Source: UBA2421 sp002343075
GTDB taxonomy: Bacteria; Planctomycetota; Phycisphaerae; Tepidisphaerales; Tepidisphaeraceae
NCBI GenBank assembly: GCA_937982565.1
Contig: CALJLN010000045.1
Span: forward strand, 66,552-130,551
Length of the DNA stretch: 64,000 nucleotides
Reading direction: 5' to 3'
Shown here: in pieces, positions 25,552 through 34,244 of the stretch
Position numbering within the stretch: the first letter of the stretch is position 1
How the letters are laid out: the number at the start of each line of letters is the position of its first letter
Program-made: the position numbers and the translations under genes
The notes under the pieces: model-generated
Seen by the model: the letters and a program-made list of their open reading frames with translations, nothing else
Databases searched by the model: none
Told to the model about the DNA's origin: nothing

Positions 25552-27270
25552 TCACACCCCGAGCGAATCGAGCTCTTCCTCGAGCGCGTCGGCCAGCGGT
25601 TGCATGGTTTTCTTGCTGAAATCGAAGTGAATACCCGCGGCACTGAAAAGCTGGGGCAATGGCCGCGTGCCGCCGAGTTTCAACCCGGCTCGATAGTTGG
25701 CCAGCGCCTGATGCGGATCGTTCTTGGCTTTCATCCAGACCTGCAGCGCCCCGAGTTGGGCGATGCCATATTCGATGTAGTAAAACGGCACCCGATACAA
25801 GTGCAGCTGTGCCTGCCACCTCCGGCTGTTCCATGCTTCCCAGCCCGACCAATCAACCTCATTGCCGAATCGGCCGCTTAGCTCGAGCCACGCCGTCGTT
25901 CGCTCGGCCCGGCTGTGGCCTTGGTGGGTGTAAATCCACTGCTGAAACGAATCGATTGTGGCGACCCAGGGCATCGTGGAGACGACCTTGCACAGATGCT
26001 CGGCCTTTGCTCGCCGGATATCGCCCTCGCTTGAATAGAAAACGTCGTAATGCGGAACACTCAACAGCTCCATTGCCATGCTCGCTACTTCGCAAAACTC
26101 GATTGGAGCGTGCATGAGAAACACCAGCGGTTCGTGCCGGGCGGCGAGCGAGTGAAACGCGTGCCCGCCCTCGTGCAGAAGCACGCGCACGTCGCCGTGT
26201 GTTCCGACGGCGTTCATGAAAATGAACGGCTCACGTTTTTCTGCCAGCAACGACTGAAATCCGCCGGGCGCCTTTCCCTTGCGGCTGCCAAGATCGAGCA
26301 AGTTGCCCCTGCGAAGCACGGAAAAATCATCGGCCAGGGCCGGAGACACCCGCCGGAAGATCTCATGCGTCTTTTCCACGAACGAATCTATGTCATCCTC
26401 AGAAAATGGCCGAAGGGGAGGGCGGCCGGTGGGATCAACCGATAGATCCCATGGCCGGAGGTTGTCAGAGATCTTGAGGTCGCGCTTTCGCCGGGCATCG
26501 AGCCGGCGCATCAATGGCACAAATGTCTCCGCCACGCCCTCGGCAAATCGGGCACAGTCGTCAGGTGTATAGTCAAACCGCTTAAACAGCCTGAAATAGT
26601 ACGCACGGGGATCGGGCAGCCCGCAGTTCTTTGAGATTCTCCATCGCAAGTCCAGCATCTGATCGAAAAGATCCTCAAGCTTGTCGGCGTCCTGCATCCT
26701 GCGGGTGACGGTCGCTTCCCAGGCCTGCTGCCGCGTTTCACGGTCTTGCTCTTCGCCAAACCGGCTCATCTGCGAGGGCGTATACTCCTTGCCGCGGAAA
26801 TCGACCATCATCGCGCCGCAGGTTTTGTCATAATCCGCGCCAAGCTTGTTTTCCGCTGTTTCCAGGGGAACATTCGCGTCGCGAAACAACTCCACATCGG
26901 CCCGCCAATGCTTGAAGAGCATGTCGTACTTCGGGTCGGTCAGTGCCGCGCAATGTGGCGACTGCACCACTTTTCTCTGCATCGCAAAGTGCAGCGGCTT
27001 CACCTGTGGTTCGATCTCTTCCACAAAATGCATGAACCGCTTCTCGATTTCAGCGTCATCCGTGTGGCACGACTTGTCGATGTACCGCCGCTGGCCGTAA
27101 TCGTCGATGGAAGCGTAGAACTCCGAGTAGTCCAGCAGCAGGTTCTCAAGGTCTGCCGGCGAACGGATTTCCCATTGTAAGAGCTGGTCAAACAAGCCCT
27201 GTAACTGCGAAAAATCGGCCATCGAGAGGTTGGCAGGAACAAATCGGCGGGGGGTGGAAGTGGCGACCAT
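25552..27270 (-). CDS. pepF: M3-family oligoendopeptidase F
   Basis: A protein of 572 residues. The zinc site HEGGH (in VRVLLHEGGHAFHSL, about residues 364-368) is the M3 HExxH motif, and the downstream Glu helix includes EFCEVASMAMELL. The overall layout is that of the M3B oligoendopeptidase F group: a helical cytoplasmic endopeptidase that cleaves short peptides, mostly for turnover. The start is fixed by a GGAGAG ribosome site 5-6 bases before the ATG at 27270; the longer frame to 27501 is antisense to the ABC gene. The start codon lies 16 bp from the GTG start of the divergent ABC gene. It ends at a stem-loop terminator. Confidence 0.92.
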   Translation of the reverse strand: MVATSTPRRFVPANLSMADFSQLQGLFDQLLQWEIRSPADLENLLLDYSEFYASIDDYGQRRYIDKSCHTDDAEIEKRFMHFVEEIEPQVKPLHFAMQRKVVQSPHCAALTDPKYDMLFKHWRADVELFRDANVPLETAENKLGADYDKTCGAMMVDFRGKEYTPSQMSRFGEEQDRETRQQAWEATVTRRMQDADKLEDLFDQMLDLRWRISKNCGLPDPRAYYFRLFKRFDYTPDDCARFAEGVAETFVPLMRRLDARRKRDLKISDNLRPWDLSVDPTGRPPLRPFSEDDIDSFVEKTHEIFRRVSPALADDFSVLRRGNLLDLGSRKGKAPGGFQSLLAEKREPFIFMNAVGTHGDVRVLLHEGGHAFHSLAARHEPLVFLMHAPIEFCEVASMAMELLSVPHYDVFYSSEGDIRRAKAEHLCKVVSTMPWVATIDSFQQWIYTHQGHSRAERTTAWLELSGRFGNEVDWSGWEAWNSRRWQAQLHLYRVPFYYIEYGIAQLGALQVWMKAKNDPHQALANYRAGLKLGGTRPLPQLFSAAGIHFDFSKKTMQPLADALEEELDSLGV

Positions 27271-27286
27271 CAAATCTCTCCGTAAA

Positions 27287-28108
27287 GTGTGCGGCGTGAA
27301 AAGTAATCCTATCGAGCTAGATTCACAACCTGCCATCGAGTTGCACGACGTTGGCGTGCTCGCCGGCGGGCGGTGGATTGTGGATGGCGTGCGGCTCGCG
27401 CTGCCAATAGGGGTCTGCTGTGCGCTGCTTGGGCCTAACGGATGCGGGAAATCAACTTTGGCGCGCGTGCTGGCCGGGTTTGTCTGGCCGACGCGGGGCA
27501 ATGTGACCGTCTTGGGCGAGGTTTTTGGCGAGACCGACCTGCACGCCCTGCGAAAGCGCGTGAAGATCGTTCAGTCCACCAACACGGTCGAGCACGATGC
27601 CGATATGCCCGCAAGAGACGTGGTGCTCACCGGTGCCTTCGGCACAATTCTGCTCTTCGACGAGCCGACGCCTGCACATCGGCAGCGGGGGGACGAACTG
27701 ATGTCGAAGTTCGGCGTCATGCACGTTGCAGATTCGCGGTTTGGGGCGCTGAGCACCGGCGAACGCATGCGCATCCTCATAGCGCGCGCACTTCTGGTGG
27801 TGCCGGCGCTGCTGATTCTGGACGAACCGACCGCCGGGCTGGATTTGATCGGGCGCGAGCTGCTGCTGCGCGGTCTTGACGAGGTAATGGCCAATTCACC
27901 GAATCGGCCCACCATTCTCATGATTAGCCATCATGTGGAAGAAATCCCGTCGAGTACCGACTGGGGCATTCTCATGGCGGAAGGCAAGGTTAGCTGTGCC
28001 GGCCCGGCAGCCGACGTAATCGCCGCGGGGCCGATGTCGGAGGCTTTTGGGCGGCGGGTGCAGGTCGATCGCATCGCGGGCCGATTTTCCGCAAGAATTA
28101 CCGCGTAA
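27287..28108 (+). CDS. ABC transporter ATP-binding protein
   Basis: A protein of 273 residues from a GTG start at 27287 (27296 also possible; neither has a clear ribosome site). All nucleotide-binding motifs are present: Walker A GPNGCGKST, signature LSTGERMR, Walker B LLILDEPTAGLD, switch His in MISHHVEE. It resembles single-domain ATPases of the YlmA/ModF group, often met without a permease. In the helical region it has an unusual GAFGTILLFDEPTPAHRQRG, which imitates a Walker B in sequence but lies before the signature motif. No permease or binding-protein gene is adjacent, so its partner is unknown. Confidence 0.85.
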   Translation: MCGVKSNPIELDSQPAIELHDVGVLAGGRWIVDGVRLALPIGVCCALLGPNGCGKSTLARVLAGFVWPTRGNVTVLGEVFGETDLHALRKRVKIVQSTNTVEHDADMPARDVVLTGAFGTILLFDEPTPAHRQRGDELMSKFGVMHVADSRFGALSTGERMRILIARALLVVPALLILDEPTAGLDLIGRELLLRGLDEVMANSPNRPTILMISHHVEEIPSSTDWGILMAEGKVSCAGPAADVIAAGPMSEAFGRRVQVDRIAGRFSARITA

Positions 28109-28223
28109 TCCACACCGGCTGACGCAAGCCAAACTGCGGGTTGCTTTTCGAGCGATTTCCGATGAAAAAAGCTGGCCGCAAGGGTGATTGCGCAGAACTG
28201 ACCGGCTAAGATGGGCTAACCGA

Positions 28224-28862
28224 ATGAGCGTGCTCCACGAGTTGGAAATCAACCCGACTGCCGACGATGCTGGCCAGGATTCGCCCGCGCCGGTTCGGCC
28301 CGCGCGCAAGCCCGCTCCCCCGCCGGAAACCTGGATTCAGCGTTTCTTTGATCGCGCCGAGGCCTTCGTCTCGCGGCTTTCGATGCGCGATAACTTCTGG
28401 AACAGCATCTGTTCGCTCATCTGGTTGCCGCTCGCTTTTTTCAGCGGCCTGAAACTGAAGGAACTGTCGAAGGAAAAGTTTGCGGCCTATCTGCCGTTTC
28501 GCCGCTTTAACCGCAACTGGTATCGCGCCATGGCCGGCGGAGCGCTGCTTGCCAATAGTGAGATCGCCGGCGGGAGTTATGTCTTCGGTCAGTGCGGATC
28601 GGATTACACGGTTGTGTGCAAGAACCTGAACTACACATTCCTCCGCCCGTGTTTCGGCCCGGCAGTCTATCATATGACGCCTAAGGAGAATCTGCAGGCG
28701 CTCCTGGCTACGCGCGCCGAGTTCAACATCGTGATCGATATGGAAATCCTGCAGCAGGCGTCGCGGGTGGGCGAGAAAGACAAGCGCGTCGGCCGCTGCG
28801 AGGCCACCTTTCACGTCACCCCGAAAAAACATCACAAAGCCAAGGCGGCACGGAAAAGCTGA
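28224..28862 (+). CDS. DUF4442/hotdog-fold thioesterase-like protein
   Basis: A protein of 212 residues. The central part (about 70-190) reads as a hotdog domain of the DUF4442 acyl-CoA thioesterase type (LKELSKEKFAAYLPFRRFNR, AMAGGALLANSEIAGGSY, NYTFLRPCFGP). The N-terminal 60 residues are Pro-rich and probably disordered; the C-terminus is basic (KKHHKAKAARKS). It may hydrolyse acyl thioesters; substrate unknown. The gene lies about 115 bp after the ABC gene and 69 bp before a membrane protein gene, all on the plus strand. The start at 28224 follows the family; 28188 is possible. Confidence 0.65.
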   Translation: MSVLHELEINPTADDAGQDSPAPVRPARKPAPPPETWIQRFFDRAEAFVSRLSMRDNFWNSICSLIWLPLAFFSGLKLKELSKEKFAAYLPFRRFNRNWYRAMAGGALLANSEIAGGSYVFGQCGSDYTVVCKNLNYTFLRPCFGPAVYHMTPKENLQALLATRAEFNIVIDMEILQQASRVGEKDKRVGRCEATFHVTPKKHHKAKAARKS

Positions 28863-28931
28863 TTGCCGGTTATCAAATGCCAATTGCCGAGTAGCGAACT
28901 CCAGGCACCGGGGGCCAATTGGACTGACCCC

Positions 28932-30092
28932 ATGTCCGAATCCACTCCCGCCGCTGCCACCGATCCTGATGCGCCCTCGTCCGACTGGCCGTCGTGGGCG
29001 ATTTATCTCGGATGCAGTTGGACCTGGTGCATCGGCATGTTTCTGCCGGTGTTGCTTGTTCGTGATTATGGCTTCTGGTCTTTCATCGCGTTTGCAGTGC
29101 CCAATGTCGCAGGTGCCGCTGCCATGGGGTGGATGGTGCGCTCTCCGGCGCAAAGCGCGCGGTTTTGCGAGGCGCACCGGCGCGCCTGCGGCGTGTTCTC
29201 CATTGTCACGGTGCTTTTCCAGGCATATTTCGTGGGCTGGATGAGCCAGCGGCTGGATATCGGGGCCGCGGTGCAGGCGCCACTGTTTCTTACGCTCCTG
29301 GTCGTCATGCTGCTGCTGATGCGCTCGCTGGCCCGCGCGGGCCGGGTGCTGGCGATTGTCGTCGCTGCGGGGTCGTGGTTTATCTTTGCAGCGATCGCGT
29401 CCTATCGTCATCAGGCCGGCGTGCCGGGGCTGGCACTCACCAGCGGCCCGCCGGGCGACCTCGCGGCGCTGGCGGGCGTTTGCGCGCTCGGGTTTCTCCT
29501 GTGTCCTTACCTCGACCTCACTTTTCACCACGCGCGCCAGCAACTCGCCCCGTCGGCTGCGAAGAAAGCGTTTGCGGTGGGGTTCGGCGTGGTGTTTGCA
29601 TCGATGATTCTCTTCACATTGCTTTACGCCGACCTCATTTCAATGCGGCATCTGCGCGAGATTGTCCTCGTCGGCATCCTGCTGCATATGACCGTGCAGT
29701 GTGCCTTTACCGCTGCGGCGCACCTTTCGGTCGTGCCGGCATCGCGATGGATCGTCCTGCCGATCGCACTTGCTGGGCTGCTCGCGCTCGCCGGGGCGTG
29801 GACTCGGTTTGACGTCCTGCATTTTTCGGGGGGAGAGTTTGTTTATCGCCTGTTTATGGCCTTTTACGGCCTGGTGGCCCCGGCGTATGTCTGGATTGTG
29901 GGCATAAGTAGTTCACAGCGGGCGACGCGCAGGCAGTGGATTGTCCTTGCCATCGTGCTGCTGCTGGCAACGCCGTTTTACTGGGTCGCATTCATCGAAA
30001 AGCAGATGTTGTGGGTGCTGCCGGGCGTGGCGATGGTGCTCATCTCGCGGCTTTTCGACGCAGGTTCGATTCGGCACCGTTCTACAGCTTGA
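28932..30092 (+). CDS. Multi-pass membrane protein, unknown family
   Basis: A protein of 386 residues with about ten hydrophobic segments (for example GMFLPVLLVRDYGFWSF, FIAFAVPNVAGAAAMGWMV, LFLTLLVVMLLLMRSLARA). The N-terminal WAIYLGCSWTWCIGMF and FAVPNVAGA pieces recall the first helices of sodium/solute symporter-type proteins, but the signature of that family is not complete. I therefore leave it unassigned. It converges on and overlaps the FAD oxidoreductase by 11 bp. Confidence 0.6.
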   Translation: MSESTPAAATDPDAPSSDWPSWAIYLGCSWTWCIGMFLPVLLVRDYGFWSFIAFAVPNVAGAAAMGWMVRSPAQSARFCEAHRRACGVFSIVTVLFQAYFVGWMSQRLDIGAAVQAPLFLTLLVVMLLLMRSLARAGRVLAIVVAAGSWFIFAAIASYRHQAGVPGLALTSGPPGDLAALAGVCALGFLLCPYLDLTFHHARQQLAPSAAKKAFAVGFGVVFASMILFTLLYADLISMRHLREIVLVGILLHMTVQCAFTAAAHLSVVPASRWIVLPIALAGLLALAGAWTRFDVLHFSGGEFVYRLFMAFYGLVAPAYVWIVGISSSQRATRRQWIVLAIVLLLATPFYWVAFIEKQMLWVLPGVAMVLISRLFDAGSIRHRSTA

Positions 30093-31335
30093 AATCTTCC
30101 ATCACCGCTTCGGCGGCGCGTCGGCCCGACTCCATGGCACCGTTGAGACTCGCCTGGTCGATATGGTCGCCGCAGATGTAAAGCCCCTTCTGCAGCCGGA
30201 CGGGCCGCCGGGCTTCTGCCAGCGACTGCGCGGGCTGTTCCGGCAGCGCGTGGGCGATGGAATAGGTCTTCAAATGCCGCCACGCCGCCACTTCCGTGCC
30301 AAACCATTCCGTAAGCTGCGCGCGCACCGCCGCGAGCAGTTGTTCCTCGTTCATTGCCTGTTGGCCCACCACATTAGCGCTGATCAGGTGCTGCCCGGCG
30401 GGGGCGTAGCTTTTTGCTGCGTTGGTCAAGACCGCGAGATGGTTTACCGGGCCTCTGTTATCGCCATCGAGCACCAGGATCGCCTCATCAACAGGCGGCC
30501 TGGGTGCGGCAAAGTAGAAACACGTCGTGCTGCACCACGCGCGCGTCGCCGGCAGCCCCAGGAGCTGTGCCGCAGCCGACTGCCCCGTGGCCACCACGGT
30601 TGCGCGGGCCATGATGCGCTGCCCGGTGCGCAGGTTGACCCCATTGGCATCGACACGATCGACCGGCGTGCGCAGCCGGGTCTCATTGCAGCGCAGGCGC
30701 ACATGGATATGCCTTGCCAGCGCGCCCATGCCCGCATCGGGCACCGCAGCGTCACCGTCGGCAAACATGCGGAAGGTGAATTCAAACATGCGGCTGCTCG
30801 TCTGCAACGAGCGATCGAGGAACACGCCGCCATAAAAGGGGCGAAAAAACCGCTCGATGATCTTCTCGCTGAACCCGCGCGATTTCAGCGCTTCGAGCGT
30901 GGTGGTTTCCGGTCGGTCCCAGATGGCGCTGGGGTCGAGCGCCTTAAGCTCGCTGCGCAGCGAGCCGACCTTCAGCTTGTCGCTCATGGTGCCCGCCGAC
31001 GAGAGCGCTGCTTCGACGAACTTGGTCGGGTGGCGGAAGGGGTCATGCAGGGCGGTAAACTTCCCCTCGGCCCGGATGAGCGCGCCGTGTGCGAACATCC
31101 GCAGGCCCAGCGCCTCCATGTCAATGATCTTCCGGGCCTCTGGGTAGCTGGTCAACAGCACCTGAAACCCTCGATCGAGCAGAAAGCCTTCCAGCTTATC
31201 GGTGCGCACCCGCCCCCCGACGTCGTCGCCGGCCTCAAAGACAGTTGTGGAAATCCCTGCCAGGTTGAGCACCCTTGCACAGCAAAGCCCCGCAATGCCC
31301 GCACCCACAATCACCACTTCGCCGTGAGAATTCAT
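30082..31335 (-). CDS. FAD-dependent amine-oxidase-type oxidoreductase
   Basis: A protein of 417 residues. The N-terminal dinucleotide-binding motif VIVGAGIAGLCCARVL and the following VFEAGDDVGGRVRTD (the 'GG' flavin-contact motif) are diagnostic for the amine oxidase/protoporphyrinogen oxidase superfamily, as is the C-terminal GLYICGDHIDQASLNGAMES segment. Related proteins act on carotenoids, protoporphyrinogen or amines; the substrate cannot be decided here. No signal peptide or isoprenoid genes are nearby. Confidence 0.88.
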   Translation of the reverse strand: MNSHGEVVIVGAGIAGLCCARVLNLAGISTTVFEAGDDVGGRVRTDKLEGFLLDRGFQVLLTSYPEARKIIDMEALGLRMFAHGALIRAEGKFTALHDPFRHPTKFVEAALSSAGTMSDKLKVGSLRSELKALDPSAIWDRPETTTLEALKSRGFSEKIIERFFRPFYGGVFLDRSLQTSSRMFEFTFRMFADGDAAVPDAGMGALARHIHVRLRCNETRLRTPVDRVDANGVNLRTGQRIMARATVVATGQSAAAQLLGLPATRAWCSTTCFYFAAPRPPVDEAILVLDGDNRGPVNHLAVLTNAAKSYAPAGQHLISANVVGQQAMNEEQLLAAVRAQLTEWFGTEVAAWRHLKTYSIAHALPEQPAQSLAEARRPVRLQKGLYICGDHIDQASLNGAMESGRRAAEAVMEDFKL

Positions 31336-31456
31336 GTCGGGATTGTATTCAGAACCGAGCCGAGTGCACCCGGGTTGTTGCCGTCGCCGCTGCCCCGAAA
31401 TCCATGGAAAAAGTGCCCCAATCTGGCGTCGGGGTAGATTTGGGAGATAATTTATG

Positions 31457-31486
31457 TTGACACGGGGAACAATCCGTGTCTAAAAT
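31457..31486 (+). promoter_or_regulatory. Promoter with operator-like palindrome in the spacer
   Basis: TTGACA (31457-31462) and TAAAAT (31481-31486) are 18 bp apart. The inverted repeat GACACGG (31459-31465) / CCGTGTC (31474-31480), with an 8-nt centre, overlaps the -35 and fills the spacer. A repressor bound there would block the polymerase. Confidence 0.7.
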
Positions 31487-31580
31487 GAAAGCGGTTACAA
31501 GGCCAACTTCTGGCGGAGTTTGCTTTAAAGTCGATGACCGTTGAAAACAGCGCTCGTTCTGTACTTCACGCGGAGGAACG

Positions 31581-32516
31581 ATGTCCATGACCCAGACCAA
31601 CCCAACTCGCCCAACCCCGAGGCGCACATTTGGCTTTACCCTTGTTGAATTGCTTGTTGTGATTGGGATTATTGCGGTTCTGGTGGGGATTCTGCTTCCG
31701 GCGCTGGGGCGGGCGAAGTCAAACGCAAACAACGTCAAATGCATGGGAAACTTGCGAACGATTGGTCAGGCGCTGCATCTTTATGTTACCCAGAACAAAG
31801 GGTTGATGCCTTTCGGTTTTGTGACCCAAAATGCGATGACTGATGGTGGCGTCACTTACACCGGTCCCGCGACAGACTGGACTCTGTTGCTGCTCGGTTT
31901 ACTGAATAAGAGGGGCTCGGATTACAGTGAGCAGCCGCAGACTGGCATTGGTGACGCGGGTCTTCGCGCAATCTTCCTTTGCCCAGAAGCATTTCGCGAG
32001 AGCACGTCTAAAGCCTTTATCACTCAGTACTCCGCTCACCCCCGACTCCTTCCTGATTTGCGCGGCAATGACTATTCTCGGAGCGGCACTGCGCTTCTTC
32101 GATCTTATAAGATGTCTCAGATAAAGAACGCCGCTGAGAAGGTCATCATCTTCGACGCGTCGCTCGCAAACACAACGTGGATGGCGTTTGCGTGTGCCAA
32201 CACTCTCGACCGGAATGTGGGCAGCAGTTTTGTTGGCCTCCAGCGACGCCCTTACCTCGTTGAAGATCGATGGAGTGATAGCCCGATTCCGATTAGTCCA
32301 AATGATCCGGTGGGGTTGCGTCCGAATACCGGGACGGATGCCCACATTAATACCGATGCACCAGAGAATGCGGCGAATCTGCGTTTTCGACACTCCAAGG
32401 ATACCCGTTTAAATGCACTCATGCTGGATGGGCACGTTGAAACGTTTGCCTACAATCCTGCCTCAAAGACGACGGATATGAGGCGAAAGAACATATATGT
32501 CGCGGCGCCTCGCTGA
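31581..32516 (+). CDS. Type II secretion pseudopilin-like protein with C-terminal DGHV motif
   Basis: A protein of 311 residues. A basic leader (TPRRTFG) precedes FTLVELLVVIGIIAVLVGIL, the class III prepilin peptidase site and hydrophobic helix. The C-terminal RHSKDTRLNALMLDGHVE matches the planctomycete H-X9-DG motif, with 11 residues between His and DG. GGAGGA lies at 31572-31577; a start at 31587 would give a more usual spacing. A promoter with an embedded palindrome is 95 bp upstream. It is followed after 18 bp by the glycoamylase-like gene, so the two are probably co-transcribed. Confidence 0.88.
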   Translation: MSMTQTNPTRPTPRRTFGFTLVELLVVIGIIAVLVGILLPALGRAKSNANNVKCMGNLRTIGQALHLYVTQNKGLMPFGFVTQNAMTDGGVTYTGPATDWTLLLLGLLNKRGSDYSEQPQTGIGDAGLRAIFLCPEAFRESTSKAFITQYSAHPRLLPDLRGNDYSRSGTALLRSYKMSQIKNAAEKVIIFDASLANTTWMAFACANTLDRNVGSSFVGLQRRPYLVEDRWSDSPIPISPNDPVGLRPNTGTDAHINTDAPENAANLRFRHSKDTRLNALMLDGHVETFAYNPASKTTDMRRKNIYVAAPR

Positions 32517-32534
32517 AGATAGGTCGGTTGCGTT

Positions 32535-34016
32535 ATGGCCTTCGTGAGCACAGTCCCTTCCGTCGTTTGGCGTGAGCCTCGGAAGAGTCTCTGCGCAGCG
32601 ATAGTGACCGCGCTGTTTCTTTGCACACTTCAAGCCGCTGCCTCGGACCTTGCCGCCGAGCATGTGAACTACGCCGCCCCGTCCACCCTCCCCGGCGAGA
32701 GCGTTTTTACTGCCGAAGATGAGGCTTTTCTTGATGACCTGATCCGGCGTGGGGTGATGTTTTTCTGGGATGAGCAGAACCCCGAGACCGGGCTGATGCC
32801 GGACCGCTCGCGGGCCGATGGGGGCGTCTCTAATGATGTTTCTTCGATCGCTGCCGTCGGGTTTGGCCTGACCGCCTACTGCATCGGCGTCGAGCGCGGC
32901 TGGCTCGACCGCGAGGAGGCCTACGCCCGTTCGCTGAAGGTCTTGCGATTTCTCCGTGATAAAGCCCCGCAAGAAAAGGGACATTTTTACCACTTCCTCG
33001 ACATGAACACCGGCGAGCGCGAGTGGAACTGCGAAGTGTCCAACATCGACACCGCGCTGCTGATGGCGGGGGTGATCTCTGTGCGGCAGTATTTCCCCGG
33101 CACGGAGGTGGCGCAGATCGCCGATGCGCTTTACCAGAATGTGCAATGGAGTTGGCTGATCCGCGAAGACGGCACGCTCAGCATGGGCTGGAAGCCCGAA
33201 CCTGCCGAAGACCTGGAACTGAAGCCCGACGACGGCAAAGGCGGATTCATCCGGGCGCGGTGGAATCACTTTAACGAAGCGCCGATTTTGTATCTGCTGG
33301 GGCTTGGATCAAAGAAAAACCCCCTCCCGCCGGAGACTTGGGAAGCCTGGAAGCGCGACAGCGTGGTGGAGTATGCGGGGCTGCGGTTTTTGCAGTGCCC
33401 GCCGCTGTTTACGCATCAATATCCGTGGTGCTGGTATGACGTGCGCGGCCTGCGCGACAACCACGCCGACTATTTCAAAAACTCCCAGCTTGCCACCATC
33501 GCCCAGCGGGAGTGGATGATGGGCGAACTGAGCCGGAAATTCCCCCATTACGGCCCGAACATGTGGGGCCTGACCGCCAGCGATTATAACGGCGGGTACA
33601 CCGCCTGGGGCGGCCCGCCGCAACAGGGCGATGTGGACGGAACGGTTGTGCCTTGTGCCCCCGGTGGAAGCCTGATGTTTACCCCGAAGCTGTCTCTCGA
33701 TGCGCTGAAGCACATGAAGGCAACCTATGGCGAGAAGGCCTACAAGAAGTACGGGTTTGTCGATGCATTCAACCCGGCGACGGATTGGTATAATCCCGAT
33801 GTCATCTGCATCGACGTCGGTGCCACCATTCTGGCGGCGGAAAACGCCCGGACCGGGTTTGTGTGGAAGCTGTTTATGTCCGCGCCCGAAGCCCAGGCAG
33901 GGCTGAAGGCGGCGGGGTTCCGGGCGATCGGCCCGGGAGATGAGTTGCCGGCCACTACGTCGATCTTCGGGCCGAAGCCTGAATCGACCGGTGACCCCCA
34001 GCGCACCGGCGGGTAA
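32535..34016 (+). CDS. Secreted glycoamylase-like (PF10091) glycoside hydrolase
   Basis: A protein of 493 residues with an N-terminal signal region (about 18-37, KSLCAAIVTALFLCTLQAAA). The (alpha/alpha)6-barrel of the glycoamylase-like family starts at about residue 58 (FLDDLIRRGVMFFWDEQNP) and includes FGLTAYCIGVERGW, NIDTALLMAGVI, WNHFNEAPILYLLGLG, GLTASDYNGGYTAWGGPP and YGFVDAFNP. Members with known activity include GH144 endo-beta-1,2-glucanases; the same domain occurs in cyclic beta-1,2-glucan synthases. I expect an exported glucanase, but the linkage is inferred from the family. It is paralogous to the enzyme domain of the protein at 37110-40751. Confidence 0.85.
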   Translation: MAFVSTVPSVVWREPRKSLCAAIVTALFLCTLQAAASDLAAEHVNYAAPSTLPGESVFTAEDEAFLDDLIRRGVMFFWDEQNPETGLMPDRSRADGGVSNDVSSIAAVGFGLTAYCIGVERGWLDREEAYARSLKVLRFLRDKAPQEKGHFYHFLDMNTGEREWNCEVSNIDTALLMAGVISVRQYFPGTEVAQIADALYQNVQWSWLIREDGTLSMGWKPEPAEDLELKPDDGKGGFIRARWNHFNEAPILYLLGLGSKKNPLPPETWEAWKRDSVVEYAGLRFLQCPPLFTHQYPWCWYDVRGLRDNHADYFKNSQLATIAQREWMMGELSRKFPHYGPNMWGLTASDYNGGYTAWGGPPQQGDVDGTVVPCAPGGSLMFTPKLSLDALKHMKATYGEKAYKKYGFVDAFNPATDWYNPDVICIDVGATILAAENARTGFVWKLFMSAPEAQAGLKAAGFRAIGPGDELPATTSIFGPKPESTGDPQRTGG

Positions 34017-34133
34017 CCGGCGGCGCACATCCGCAGGCGGTCGGGCAGGCACCCGCCCCCTCGTGGACGCAGTATTGAGGCGACCTTAAACGGGTTGTCG
34101 TCGCATTCAATCACGTCGCGACGACGACACAGC

Positions 34134-34151
34134 AAGGTCGGAGGAATCATG
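34134..34151 (+). promoter_or_regulatory. Second strong ribosome site and in-frame upstream start
   Basis: GGAGGAATC precedes an ATG at 34149 in the same frame as the PEP-CTERM protein whose own start, with AAGGGAG, is at 34245. Starting at 34149 would add 32 residues (MSRLALNCAALRKCFAPALR and on) before the normal signal peptide. Both starts look usable. Confidence 0.5.
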
Positions 34152-34244
34152 TCACGTCTTGCTCTCAACTGTGCGGCCTTGCGCAAGTGTTTTGCGCCAG
34201 CCCTCCGCACTTCATCACTTCTCTTATGTTCGAAGGGAGAACAT

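Noticed and set aside
28206..29543. Minus-strand open frame of about 445 codons
   Set aside because: It lies opposite the hotdog protein and the membrane protein, both with recognisable folds or TM patterns; the product is a basic, low-complexity shadow.
29941..31437. Plus-strand open frame of about 498 codons
   Set aside because: It is antisense to the FAD oxidoreductase, which carries intact flavin-binding motifs; the translated product is Arg/His-rich without any domain.
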